Shown: positions 32,701 to 40,551 of the stretch, piece after piece | How positions within the stretch are numbered: position 1 is the first letter of the stretch | How the letters are laid out: each line of letters starts with the position of its first letter | Assembly: GCF_021538895.1 (NCBI RefSeq) | Contig: NZ_JADDRL010000081.1 | Location: 1 to 43,479, forward strand | Reading direction: 5' to 3' | DNA: 43,479 nucleotides | Source of the DNA: Streptomyces olivochromogenes | Lineage (GTDB): Bacteria; Actinomycetota; Actinomycetes; Streptomycetales; Streptomycetaceae | Notes under the pieces: generated by a model | Told to the model about the DNA's origin: nothing | The model's input: only the letters and a program-made list of their open reading frames with translations | The model's database searches: none | Program-made: the position numbers and the translations under genes

Positions 32701-33412
32701 GATCCTGCGCCTGGCCGACTCCACCGCCCCGGGCTGGACCGCCACCCTGGACGGCAAGCCGCTCACCCGCACCACGGTCGACGGTTGGGCCCAGGGCTTC
32801 GAACTCCCCGCGAGCGGCGGCAGGCTGGACGTCGCCTACGACGACCCGATGAGCCACACCGGCTGGCTGTGGGCGCAGGGCGCGCTCGCCGTCGTCCTGG
32901 TCGTGCTCGCCCTGCCCGGCAGGCGCCGCGACATCGACGACGACCTCCCGGAGGAGGAGTTGCCGGTGCCCGCCGAGGCCACCGCCGGCGAGGGCCGCCG
33001 GGCCCGCCGCCTGCGCGCCCAGGCCGAGGCCGAGGGGGCCGCCGAGACGGACGAGTCCGGGCTCGACGCCATGCCTCCTCCTCCGGAGGAGGCACCCGCC
33101 GCGGTGCCGCACCAGGCGTCGTACGGCGAGTGGGACACGACCGGCTACGCGGGCGACGCGTACGGCGGCTACGGCGCCGACCAGTACCAGGACGCCGGGC
33201 AGTACCAGCCGGGCGGCTACGACCAGCAGGCGTACCAGGACCCGTACCAGAACGGCCAGAACGGGCAGTACGACCCGTACGCCTACGGCGGGCAGTCGCA
33301 GCAGGCGTCGTACGACCCGACGTACCAGCAGGGCTACGACCCCGCGTACGACCCGGCGCAGTCCCACCCCCACGGCACCGGCAGTGAGCGCCCCGACGGG
33401 AGCCAGCAGTGA
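29750..33412 (+). CDS. Giant GT2 glycosyltransferase / polytopic membrane protein with Tyr/Gln-rich tail
   Basis: About 1220 residues in three parts. An N-terminal GT2 domain (about 20-310) has VTAVLVAHDGARWL, LWLLHDDCAPEPDAL (DxD-like), STAGMLIRRDVFEELGGFD and RDDVDLCWRAHAAGH. The middle (about 320-1010) has roughly ten to twelve membrane helices with a large loop, probably extracytoplasmic, of about 250 residues before the last helix. The last helix (LWAQGALAVVLVVLALPGRRR) leads into a tail of ~140 residues rich in Tyr, Gln, Gly and Asp, with QYQ and DPAYDP-like repeats. The positive-inside rule puts the GT2 domain and tail in the cytoplasm. The ATG at 29750 is chosen (MSVHSH); a GTG at 29711 adds 13 residues. 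TAGTGT at 29663-29668 may be a -10. Its TGA overlaps the GTG of the DUF5719 gene. Substrate unknown. Confidence 0.88.
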   Translation: MSVHSHTAAHQDPAAAPEFPRHVVTAVLVAHDGARWLPDALNGLLGQERPVQYAVAADTGSADASAQLVTDALGADRVLHLARRTGFGQAVEEAIRTAPVLTPDELSYLKRPSGWDPVTRTWRDDAYDMPELPHGEPVQWLWLLHDDCAPEPDALAQLLRIVENERELGRDDVAVVGPKLRGWYDRRQLLEVGVTIANSGRRWTGLDRREQDQGQHDHVRPVLSVSTAGMLIRRDVFEELGGFDRRLPLMRDDVDLCWRAHAAGHRVLVAPEAVVRHAEAASRERRTVDCVSRTAASPHKVDKAGAVYTLLVNTRAATLPWVLLRLVLGTLLRTVAYLVGKVPGQAVDEIRGLLGTLLRPGRIFAGRRRRGRPQIDKDELRPLFPPPGATVRATVEQVAGNLFGGSDPEVSSAGRHGGSVESGPGGDDADFLEIEQFARLKRIARKPGPVLFLVLLLVSLGACRALLGSGALTGGALLPAPGDSGELWSRYLDSWHPVGAGGTPSAPPYLAIVAMLASVLFGSTGLAVTVLLIGSVPLAGFTAYFASRPLVTSRLLRAWVAVAYAFLPAATGALAAGRIGTAVLAVLLPLLARAGVAAAGLAHASGARGSWRATWAYALLLTLTTAFTPIVWPIALVLGIGVLAVRRADLVAHGLRFLVQLGIPLLVLAPWSLTLLPFGFFKEAGLEYGSSAASALDLLGASPGGPGTMDGLMLIGVVLAALAALMRTERQWAVRTAWAVALVGLVFAVLSNKSTWAGPATLVYALALLAAAALGADGARARVAEQSFGWRQPVAALIAFASAAGPLLLAAGWMIRGADGPVERRDPVQVPAFVAEESNTRDQARTLVLDSDSDARVRYTLVRGSGARMGDAELAAADGENSKLDKVVANLVAGSGADQVNQLGGFAVRYVLVHKGAPREVSRVLDATPGLSRLSQQDGSALWRIDQQVSRAAIVSAAGSGTPQAVAAGPVEIHTTVPTGSDGRILRLADSTAPGWTATLDGKPLTRTTVDGWAQGFELPASGGRLDVAYDDPMSHTGWLWAQGALAVVLVVLALPGRRRDIDDDLPEEELPVPAEATAGEGRRARRLRAQAEAEGAAETDESGLDAMPPPPEEAPAAVPHQASYGEWDTTGYAGDAYGGYGADQYQDAGQYQPGGYDQQAYQDPYQNGQNGQYDPYAYGGQSQQASYDPTYQQGYDPAYDPAQSHPHGTGSERPDGSQQ

Positions 33413-34926
33413 AGCGCACCACCCTGTCCCTGATCGCCGGCACGGCCGCGCTCGCGGCCGTCACCGGCTTCGCCGCGGTGAGCAAGCCGGACGCGTCCGG
33501 CACGCACAGCGCCGAGGCGGCGGCCCAACTGCCCGTGGAGCGCACCAGCCTGCTGTGCCCGGCGCCGAGCCTCTCCGACATCGCCGAGACCTCGTACACG
33601 TCGTTCACGCCCGTCACGAAGGGCACGGACGGCGGCGGCAAGGCCGAACTCCAGTCCGCCACGGAGGAGTCGACGCAGGCACCGGGCGGCTCGAAGGACG
33701 GCAAGGGCGACAAGAACGGCAAGAAGAAGGCGCCCAAGTCCCTGGTGACCCCCAAGACGCCCGGCACGCCGGCCACCGGCGACAGCTCCGGCTCCGACAC
33801 ACCCGCGCTGGTCGGCACCGCCGAGGGGAAGTTCGCGCCCGGCTGGACGGTCCAGGAGACCACGGAGATCGCCGCTGGCACCGGCCGTGGCCTGCAGGGC
33901 GTCAACTGCACCGCCCCGGACACGGAGTTCTGGTTCCCGGGCGCCAGCACGGACGCCGCCCGCACCGACTACGTGCACCTCACCAACCCGGACGACGGCC
34001 CCGCCGTGGTCGACATCGAGCTCTACGGCAAGGACGGCGCGATCAAGTCCACGGTGGGGGAGGGCATCACGGTCCAGCCGCACTCCAGCGAGCCGGTCCT
34101 GCTGTCCACGCTCGCCGCCGCGCGGGAGACCAACCTGACCGTGCACGTCAGCGTCCGCAGCGGGCGGGTCGGCGCGGCCGTGCAGGCTCTGGACGACAAG
34201 CTCGGCGGTGACTGGCTCGCGGCCTCCGCCGATCCGGCCGGCGACCTGGTCCTCCCCGGTATCCCGAAGGACGCCACGTCCGTCCGTCTGATCGCCTTCA
34301 CCCCCGGGGACGCCGACGCGGACCTGAAGGTCCGCCTGGCCTCCCCGGACGGCCAGATCACCCCGGCCGGGAACGAGACGCTGCACGTGAAGTCGGGCAT
34401 GACCACGGCGGTGGACCTGGGCGACGTCACCCGGGGCGAGGCGGGCTCCCTGATCCTGAGCCCCAGCGGCCGGTCCGTCCCCGTCGTGGCGGCGCTGCGG
34501 GTCGTCCGCGGCAAGGGCGCGAACCAGGAGACGGCCTTCATCCCCGCCACCGCCCCCGTCGGCACGCGCGCGACCTCCGCCGACAACAGCGCCAAGGGCA
34601 CGACCCTCTCCCTCACGGCCCCCACCGGTGCCGCGAAGGTCAAGGTCACGGCGTCGGCGGGCAGCGAGGGTGGTCAGCCGGTCTCGAAGACCTACACGAT
34701 CAAGTCCGGCACCACCCAGAACATCGACGCCCCGGTGCCGTCCGGTCTGAAGGGCACCTACGCCCTGACGGTGGAACCGCTCGACGGTGGCCCGGTCTAC
34801 GCGGCCCGCACCCTCTCCGCGACCGAGAACGGCGTCCCCGGCTTCACCATCCAGACGCTCCCGGACGACCGCGGCACGGTGGCCGTACCGCAGGCGGACC
34901 AGGACCTGTCGATCCTGCAGCGGTAG
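33409..34926 (+). CDS. Secreted DUF5719-family protein
   Basis: A 505-residue protein with an N-terminal signal segment (KRTTLSLIAGTAALAAVTGFA, split here as a hydrophobic core at about 6-23) and no later membrane helix, so it is exported. A Lys/Gly-rich low-complexity linker (about 85-125) precedes repeated beta-sandwich-like domains with WFPGASTDAARTDYVHLTNP, typical of the DUF5719 family. No catalytic motif is recognisable. The GTG overlaps the stop of the giant GT2 gene by one base (GTGA), so the two are translationally coupled and probably work together: for example this protein could receive or organise the glycan made or flipped by its partner. That role is inference. Confidence 0.87.
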   Translation: MKRTTLSLIAGTAALAAVTGFAAVSKPDASGTHSAEAAAQLPVERTSLLCPAPSLSDIAETSYTSFTPVTKGTDGGGKAELQSATEESTQAPGGSKDGKGDKNGKKKAPKSLVTPKTPGTPATGDSSGSDTPALVGTAEGKFAPGWTVQETTEIAAGTGRGLQGVNCTAPDTEFWFPGASTDAARTDYVHLTNPDDGPAVVDIELYGKDGAIKSTVGEGITVQPHSSEPVLLSTLAAARETNLTVHVSVRSGRVGAAVQALDDKLGGDWLAASADPAGDLVLPGIPKDATSVRLIAFTPGDADADLKVRLASPDGQITPAGNETLHVKSGMTTAVDLGDVTRGEAGSLILSPSGRSVPVVAALRVVRGKGANQETAFIPATAPVGTRATSADNSAKGTTLSLTAPTGAAKVKVTASAGSEGGQPVSKTYTIKSGTTQNIDAPVPSGLKGTYALTVEPLDGGPVYAARTLSATENGVPGFTIQTLPDDRGTVAVPQADQDLSILQR

Positions 34927-34977
34927 CGCGCGGCGCGGCCGTCCACGGGCTTCCGGGGCCGGCCGTGCGGCCCGCGC

Positions 34978-35430
34978 TCAGTCCTCCCCGTACCGGGGAT
35001 CCACCGTCTCGGGGGTGAGCCCCAGCAGCTCGGCCACCTGCTCGACGACCACCTCGTGCACCAGCGCCGCGCGCTCGTCCCGCCCCTTCGTGCGGATCTC
35101 GACGGGCCGCCGGTACACCACGACCCGGGCCCGGTGTCCGTCGCGCGCGGAAATCGTCCCCCCGAGCGGTACGGCCTCGTCGCTCCACACGTCTTCCGGC
35201 CGCCCCTCCAGGCGCGGTACCTCCAGCACCAGGAAGTCGATGTCGGCCAGCTGCGGCCACCGCCGTTCAAGACGTTCCACGGAGTCCTGCACCAGATCCG
35301 CGAACGCCTCGGCACGGCTCGCCGCGAGTGGCACCTGGGGCGGCGCGATCGGTCCGCGCATGCCCCGCCCGTGGCGATCACGACGACGAGGCCCGGGGCC
35401 GGCGGCACGGGGCGGTACACGGTTGTCCAT
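34978..35430 (-). CDS. Zincin-like metallopeptidase-family protein with degenerate HExxH
   Basis: A 150-residue protein of the 'metallopeptidase family' (Zincin_1) group. The conserved body runs from about 35: FADLVQDSVERLERRWPQL, FLVLEVPRL, GTISARDGHRARVVVYRRPVE, then a helix with HEVVVEQVAELLG in the place where related proteins carry HELxHHFG. The second His of HExxH is therefore absent (HEVVV), so zinc proteolysis is doubtful unless other residues replace it. The ATG at 35430 was chosen; TACGCT on the minus strand ends nine bases before it, and just six before an in-frame GTG, which suggests leaderless transcription. The gene ends facing the DUF5719 gene across about 50 bases. Confidence 0.82.
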   Translation of the reverse strand: MDNRVPPRAAGPGPRRRDRHGRGMRGPIAPPQVPLAASRAEAFADLVQDSVERLERRWPQLADIDFLVLEVPRLEGRPEDVWSDEAVPLGGTISARDGHRARVVVYRRPVEIRTKGRDERAALVHEVVVEQVAELLGLTPETVDPRYGED

Positions 35431-35750
35431 CACCGGTGAAGCGTAGTCCTCGCGCGGCTCGGCCGCCCGACCCCCATGCGGCAACCAGGCATGTCGCGGG
35501 ATGACCATTCCGGCCAACGTTGGGCTCGTTTCCGTATCTCTCCGAGACCGTCGAGCTCAAGGCATTTGACGCTGTTTGTACCGAGTGCTGACCAGAAGCG
35601 GACCCGCCCCAGGTCGGACGGAGGGCCGTCCATGCAGGTCAGCGAGGTGCGTTTCGATGGGTGTGTGCGGCGTCTCGCCACACGACACGGTGGGGTGACC
35701 TGGTGGAGAGTCGTCGCGGCCCGCTCAAGAGTGCGGTACCGTCCATCGTC
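35431..35750. other. 320-base divergent promoter region
   Basis: It lies between the divergent metallopeptidase and DUF3499 genes. Both have -10-like boxes immediately beside their starts (TACGCT on the minus strand, TACCGT at 35737-35742), so both appear leaderless. Between them no gene or strong hairpin is seen; one A/T-richer patch lies near 35560-35585 (GGCATTTGACGCTGTTTG). Confidence 0.45.
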
Positions 35751-36125
35751 GTGAGCCCTGTACGTCGCTGTTCGCGCACCGCTTGCGGCCGACCCGCCGT
35801 CGCGACGCTGACGTACGTCTACGCCGACTCGACCGCGGTCCTCGGCCCGCTCGCCACCTACGCCGAACCCCACTGCTACGACCTGTGCGCCGAGCACTCC
35901 GAGCGCCTCACCGCCCCGCGCGGCTGGGAGGTCGTCCGCCTCCTCGACGGCTCCGCGCCGGCCCGGCCCACCGGGGACGACCTGGAAGCGCTCGCCAACG
36001 CCGTGCGCGAGGCGGCCCGCCCCCAGGAGCGCGCGGCCGAGGCCGGCGGCGGGGGACGCGGTGCGGACCCGATGGAGGTCGCCCGCCGCGGCCACCTGCG
36101 GGTGCTGCGCTCACCGGACAACTGA
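35751..36125 (+). CDS. DUF3499 family protein (zinc-ribbon-like)
   Basis: A 124-residue actinobacterial protein of DUF3499. The N-terminus RRCSRTACGRPAVATLTYVY and the downstream HCYDLCAEHSERL supply a likely metal site (C-x4-C and C-x3-C-x2-H), followed by PRGWEVVRLL. The C-terminal half is acidic, Ala/Gly-rich, and ends in VARRGHLRVLRSPDN, the usual family ending. Function is unknown; the family is nearly always next to manB and the metallopeptidase gene in Streptomyces (from memory). The GTG at 35751 sits eight bases after TACCGT, so the mRNA is probably leaderless. There is no ribosome site. Confidence 0.88.
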   Translation: MSPVRRCSRTACGRPAVATLTYVYADSTAVLGPLATYAEPHCYDLCAEHSERLTAPRGWEVVRLLDGSAPARPTGDDLEALANAVREAARPQERAAEAGGGGRGADPMEVARRGHLRVLRSPDN

Positions 36126-36369
36126 GCGACCCCTCCCTCTCGCGTGTGACACGCTCCTTCCGCGTTCCCGCGCGCGGGACGTCCCTCCCGCTTGCGACGT
36201 GCCCTGTACGCGCGTGTCCCGCCGTACGAAGCCGGCCGCCGTGCCCGGGTCCCGGGTGCCGCGCCTGACCTGACGTCACGGCTCGGAGTCCACAGGGTGT
36301 CCGCCCAGCGGGCCGCCGTCCGGGGCGGGTAGTTTGTGGCGACCGATAGGACTTTCAGGAGGGTTGGCC

Positions 36370-37734
36370 GTGGCTGCTGATCTGTCGCAGATCGTGAAGG
36401 CGTACGACGTACGCGGAGTGGTCCCGGACCAGTGGGACGAGCCGCTGGCCGAACTCTTCGGCGCGGCCTTCGTCCAGGTGACCGCCGCGACCGCGATCGT
36501 GATCGGCCACGACATGCGACCCTCCTCGCCCGGCCTGTCCCGCGCCTTCGCGCGCGGCGCGGCCGCACGCGGCGTCGACGTCACGGAGATCGGCCTGTGC
36601 TCGACGGACCAGCTCTACTACGCCTCGGGCGCACTCGGCCTGCCGGGCGCCATGTTCACGGCCTCGCACAACCCCGCGCAGTACAACGGCATCAAGCTGT
36701 GCCGTGCGGGCGCGGCCCCGGTCGGGCAGGACACCGGCCTCGCCGAGATCCGTGAACTGGCCGAGCGGTGGCTGGAGTCGGGCGCCCCGGAGCCGGCCGC
36801 CGAGCCGGGAACGCTCAGCCGGCGCGACACGTTGGAGGATTACGCGGCGCACCTCCGCTCGCTCGTCGACCTGACCTCCATCCGCCCCCTGAAGGTCGTC
36901 GTCGACGCGGGCAACGGCATGGGCGGCCACACGGTCCCCACGGTCTTCGCCGGCCTGCCCCTCAACCTCGTCCCGATGTACTTCGAACTGGACGGCACGT
37001 TCCCGAACCACGAGGCGAACCCCCTCGACCCCGCCAACATCGTCGACCTGCAGAAGCGGGTCCGCGAGGAGGGCGCCGACCTCGGCATCGCCTTCGACGG
37101 CGACGCCGACCGCTGCTTCGTCGTCGACGAGCGGGGCGCTCCCGTGTCCCCGTCGGCGATCACCGCCCTGGTCGCCGCGCGCGAACTCGCCAGGAACGGC
37201 GGCGCGGGCACGGTCATCCACAACCTGATCACCTCGTGGTCGGTCGCCGAGGTCGTCCGGGAGAACGGCGGCACGCCCGTGCGCACCCGTGTCGGTCACT
37301 CCTTCATCAAGGCGGAGATGGCCAGGGCGGGCGCGATCTTCGGCGGTGAGCACTCGGCGCACTACTACTTCAAGGACTTCTGGAACGCCGACACGGGCAT
37401 GCTCGCCGCCCTCCACGTCCTCGCGACCCTGGGCGGCCAGGACGGCCCGCTGTCCGCCCTCGTCGCCCAGTACGACCGCTACGCCGGGTCCGGCGAGATC
37501 AACTCCACGGTCGCCGACCAGGCGGGCCGCCTCGCCGCGATCCGCTCCGCCTACGAGGGCCGCGACGACGTCACCCTCGACGACCTCGACGGCCTCACCG
37601 TCTCCGCCGCCGACTGGTGGTTCAACGTCCGCCCCTCGAACACCGAGCCCCTCCTGCGCCTGAACGCCGAGGCCCGCGACGAGGCGACGATGAACAAGAT
37701 CAGGGACGAGGCGCTCGCGATCATCCGCGGCTGA
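36370..37734 (+). CDS. manB: Phosphomannomutase/phosphoglucomutase (ManB)
   Basis: A 454-residue alpha-D-phosphohexomutase that interconverts mannose-6-phosphate and mannose-1-phosphate. The four family sites are visible: catalytic phospho-Ser99 in TASHNPAQYNG, the Mg site DGDADRC at about 243, the sugar-recognition loop GEHSAHYYF, and the phosphate-binding loop RPSNTEPLLRL near the C-terminus. The GEHS loop with Ser fits mannose/glucose dual enzymes. The GTG at 36370 follows an AGGAGGG site; a TTG two codons upstream is an alternative. A perfect hairpin follows. Together with manA and manC it would give GDP-mannose for protein O-mannosylation, phosphatidylinositol mannosides or polymers. Confidence 0.95.
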   Translation: MAADLSQIVKAYDVRGVVPDQWDEPLAELFGAAFVQVTAATAIVIGHDMRPSSPGLSRAFARGAAARGVDVTEIGLCSTDQLYYASGALGLPGAMFTASHNPAQYNGIKLCRAGAAPVGQDTGLAEIRELAERWLESGAPEPAAEPGTLSRRDTLEDYAAHLRSLVDLTSIRPLKVVVDAGNGMGGHTVPTVFAGLPLNLVPMYFELDGTFPNHEANPLDPANIVDLQKRVREEGADLGIAFDGDADRCFVVDERGAPVSPSAITALVAARELARNGGAGTVIHNLITSWSVAEVVRENGGTPVRTRVGHSFIKAEMARAGAIFGGEHSAHYYFKDFWNADTGMLAALHVLATLGGQDGPLSALVAQYDRYAGSGEINSTVADQAGRLAAIRSAYEGRDDVTLDDLDGLTVSAADWWFNVRPSNTEPLLRLNAEARDEATMNKIRDEALAIIRG

Positions 37735-37738
37735 CGCC

Positions 37739-37769
37739 GGCGCCGGGCCGCCCAAGACGGCCCGGCGCC
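37739..37769 (+). terminator. Perfect 12-bp hairpin after manB
   Basis: Arms 37739-37750 and 37758-37769, seven-base loop. It starts five bases after the manB stop. Confidence 0.8.
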
Positions 37770-37866
37770 CCGCCCCTGCTCGCCCAAGCCCTCCGCCCAG
37801 CTCCCCACGGCGGTACGCTGACCAGGCACATCAGTGCACGCCGACACCCGCCCGAAGGGACACCCC

Positions 37867-38037
37867 ATGCCGCTCGAAGCCGGCCTCCTGGAGATCCTCG
37901 CCTGCCCGGCCTGCCACGCTCCCCTCTCGGAGCAGGAAGCCGAGCTGATCTGCACCGGTCAGGACTGCGGCCTGGCCTACCCCGTCCGCGACGGCATCCC
38001 CGTCCTCCTGGTGGACGAGGCCCGCCGCCCCGCGTAG
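37867..38037 (+). CDS. Trm112-family zinc-ribbon protein
   Basis: A 56-residue protein with CPACHAPL near residue 13 and C-x4-C at Cys29 and Cys34, so four ligands for one zinc. The ending LAYPVRDGIPVLLVDEAR is the Trm112/YcaR signature. Bacterial members may support methyltransferases or other enzymes. The ATG at 37867 lies 7-9 bases after an AAGGGA site. It sits between manB and the SIS-domain gene in the same direction, the typical Streptomyces arrangement; the exact partner is unknown. Confidence 0.9.
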   Translation: MPLEAGLLEILACPACHAPLSEQEAELICTGQDCGLAYPVRDGIPVLLVDEARRPA

Positions 38038-38170
38038 GCCCGCGAGCGCCTCGTACGACCACGAGGCCGCACGCCCGGCGCGACGACGGGGCACAGGGCC
38101 CCGCGCAGGCACCCGCCCCACACAAACGAGCCGCCCCTCAAGGACCCCCGGCGATCGGAGGCTGCCGCCC

Positions 38171-39298
38171 ATGCTCGACGAAGCGCTGCTCGACACCCCG
38201 GAGGGCCTCGCGGAGGCCGACCAACGAGGCCTGCTCCGCGGCGCCGCGGAGGCGGGCGCCCGGGTCCGCACCGCGGCCCGGCACGCCGTCGAGGCCGGCG
38301 TCCAGGACCTCAAGCCGGACGGCCGCCCCCGGGCGGTCCTGATCGCCGGCCCCGGCGCCGCCGCCACGCACGCCGCCGACCTCCTCGGCACGCTGGCCGG
38401 CGCCGGCAGCCCCGTCACCCGTCTGGCCCCCACCGGCGTCGCCCCGGCAGCCGGCGCCCTGCGCTGGGAACTCCCCGGCTGGGCCGGTTCCGTGGACCTG
38501 CTGCTGATCGCCACCCCGGACGGCACCGAGCCCAGCCTCGCCCTGCTCGCCGAGCAGGCCTACCGCCGAGGCTGTTCGGTCGCCGCCGTGGCCCCGGCCG
38601 GCACCCCGCTGGCCGAGGCGGTCTCCGGTGCCCACGGCCTGTTCGTCCCGATGGCGACGGCCCCCTACGACCACGACGAGCCCCTCGCCGCGTCCTCCCC
38701 GGGCGTCCTGTGGGCGCTGCTCACCCCGCTCCTCGCGCTCCTCGACCGGGTCGGTCTGCTCGCCGCCCCGCCCGAGGCCCTGGAGCAGGTCGCCGACCGC
38801 CTCGACCACATCGCCGAGCGCTGCGGCCCGGCCATCGCGACCTACAGCAACCCCGCCAAGACCCTCGCCGCCGAACTCGCCGACGCGCTCCCGGTGATCT
38901 GGACGGAGGGCACCTCGGCCGGCGCCGCGGGCCGCCGTTTCGCCGCCGCCCTCGCCGAACTGGGCGGCCGCCCCGCCCTGGTCGAGGAACTCCCGCTGGC
39001 ACTCGCCGCGCACAGCGCCCTGCTGGCGGGCTCGCTCGCCGCCAGCGCCGACCCCGACGACTTCTTCCGTGACCGCGTCGAGGAGGCCCCGGCGCTGCAC
39101 GCGCGCGTGGTGCTGCTTCGCGACCGCCCCATCGGTGGCCTCACCGCCGCCCCGACCGCCCGCGATCTGGCCCTCAGCCACGACACGCCGATCAGTGAGC
39201 TGGAGCCGGAGCCCGGCGACGAACTCGACACCCTCGCCGAGCTGATCGCCGTCACGGATTTCGCCGCCGTTTACCTGGCGCTCGCTTCGAGGGCGTGA
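38171..39298 (+). CDS. SIS-domain sugar isomerase-like protein
   Basis: A 375-residue protein with two SIS-type Rossmann domains. The first includes AVLIAGPGAAATHAADLLGTL and LLLIATPDGTEPSLALL, the second YSNPAKTLAAELADALPVIWTEGTSAGAAGRRFAAALAEL (given in pieces). The C-terminal half resembles the bacterial phosphoglucose/phosphomannose isomerase group. It lies between manB and manA, where a mannose-6-phosphate or glucose-6-phosphate isomerase activity would fit, but manA already supplies PMI activity. The catalytic His and Glu of known bifunctional enzymes are not clearly identifiable, so activity is uncertain. Its stop TGA overlaps a possible GTG start of the manA frame. Confidence 0.82.
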   Translation: MLDEALLDTPEGLAEADQRGLLRGAAEAGARVRTAARHAVEAGVQDLKPDGRPRAVLIAGPGAAATHAADLLGTLAGAGSPVTRLAPTGVAPAAGALRWELPGWAGSVDLLLIATPDGTEPSLALLAEQAYRRGCSVAAVAPAGTPLAEAVSGAHGLFVPMATAPYDHDEPLAASSPGVLWALLTPLLALLDRVGLLAAPPEALEQVADRLDHIAERCGPAIATYSNPAKTLAAELADALPVIWTEGTSAGAAGRRFAAALAELGGRPALVEELPLALAAHSALLAGSLAASADPDDFFRDRVEEAPALHARVVLLRDRPIGGLTAAPTARDLALSHDTPISELEPEPGDELDTLAELIAVTDFAAVYLALASRA

Positions 39299-39399
39299 TC
39301 TGTACCACGACGCCCCGACCGTTCCGTGTGGCGCGGCGCGCCGACCGAACTCCCGGCGAACCGGTGTCGTACGCAGAGAAAACCGGCAGAGAGAAGTAC

Positions 39400-40551
39400 A
39401 TGGACCGCCTTGAGAACACCGTCCGCCCCTACGCCTGGGGTTCTCCCACCGCCATCCCGCAGCTCCTCGGCGCGGAGCCCACCGGCGAGCCGCAGGCGGA
39501 GATGTGGATGGGCGCTCACCCGGGCGCTCCTTCGCGCACCGCGCGCGGGACGCTCGCCGAGGTGATCGACGCGGACCCGGAGCGCGAGCTGGGCGAGAAG
39601 GCCGTGGCGAAGTTCGGTCCCCGGCTGCCCTTCCTGCTCAAGATCCTCGCCGCGGGCGCCCCGCTCTCCCTCCAGGTGCACCCCAACCTGGAGCAGGCCA
39701 AGGAGGGGTACGCGGACGAGGAGCGGCGGGGCATCCCCGTCGACGCCCCGCACCGCAACTACAAGGACGCCAACCACAAGCCCGAACTGATCTGCGCGCT
39801 CACGGAGTTCGACGGCCTGTGCGGCTTCCGCGACCCGCGGCAGACCGCCGACCTGCTCGACGGCCTCGGTGTCGACTCCCTCAAGCCGTACGTCGATCTG
39901 CTGCACGCGCGTCCCGAGGACGCGGCCCTGCGCGAGGTCCTCACCGCGATCCTCAGCGCCGACCCCGAGGAGATGGCCCACACGGTCGCCGAGGTCACGG
40001 CCGCCTGCACCCGCCTCGGCGGCGACTACGCCCCCTATGGCGAGATAGCCCACCACTACCCGGGCGACCCGGGCGTCATCGCCGCGATGCTCCTCAACCA
40101 CGTCCGCCTGCAGCCCGGCGAGGCCCTGTTCCTCGGCGCCGGCATCCCGCACGCCTACCTGAACGGCCTCGGCGTCGAGATCATGGCCAACTCCGACAAC
40201 GTCCTGCGCTGCGGCCTGACCCCCAAGCACGTCGACGTCCCGGAACTCCTGCGCATCGTTCACTTCGAGGCCGGCGACCCCGGTGTCCTGCGCCCCGAGG
40301 CGTCCTTCGAGGGCGAGGAGGTCTACGAGACCCCCATCGACGAGTTCCGGCTGTCCCGCTACACCCTGCCCGAGGGCGCCGCCGCCCACGACCTCACCCT
40401 CGCGACCCCGCAGATCCTGCTCTGCACGGCGGGTTCCGTGCGGGCGGGCGAGCACCGGCTGACCCCCGGCCAGTCGGTCTTCGTCCCGGCGGGCGAGAAG
40501 GCCGAGGTGACCGGAGAGGGCACGGTCTTCCGGGCCACCGTGATTGTCTGA
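39400..40551 (+). CDS. manA: Mannose-6-phosphate isomerase, class I (ManA)
   Basis: A 383-residue type I PMI that interconverts fructose-6-phosphate and mannose-6-phosphate. It is a zinc cupin. Ligand motifs are SLQVHPN (Gln, His), KDANHKPE (Glu) and GIPHAYLNGLGVEIMANSDNVLRCGLTPKHVD (given in pieces; second His and the class I signature, here RCGLTPK). The start at 39400 (MDRLENTVRPYAWGS) begins the conserved strand and has GAGAGAAG upstream. The frame is open to a GTG at 39295 that overlaps the SIS gene stop; the extra 35 residues have no family counterpart. The C-terminal three codons and stop are partly duplicated just downstream. Confidence 0.95.
   Translation: MDRLENTVRPYAWGSPTAIPQLLGAEPTGEPQAEMWMGAHPGAPSRTARGTLAEVIDADPERELGEKAVAKFGPRLPFLLKILAAGAPLSLQVHPNLEQAKEGYADEERRGIPVDAPHRNYKDANHKPELICALTEFDGLCGFRDPRQTADLLDGLGVDSLKPYVDLLHARPEDAALREVLTAILSADPEEMAHTVAEVTAACTRLGGDYAPYGEIAHHYPGDPGVIAAMLLNHVRLQPGEALFLGAGIPHAYLNGLGVEIMANSDNVLRCGLTPKHVDVPELLRIVHFEAGDPGVLRPEASFEGEEVYETPIDEFRLSRYTLPEGAAAHDLTLATPQILLCTAGSVRAGEHRLTPGQSVFVPAGEKAEVTGEGTVFRATVIV

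Noticed and set aside
39295..39399. GTG at 39295 as the true manA start, because it overlaps the SIS stop
   Set aside because: The extra 35 residues do not look like PMI, and a ribosome-like GAGAGAAG precedes the ATG at 39400.
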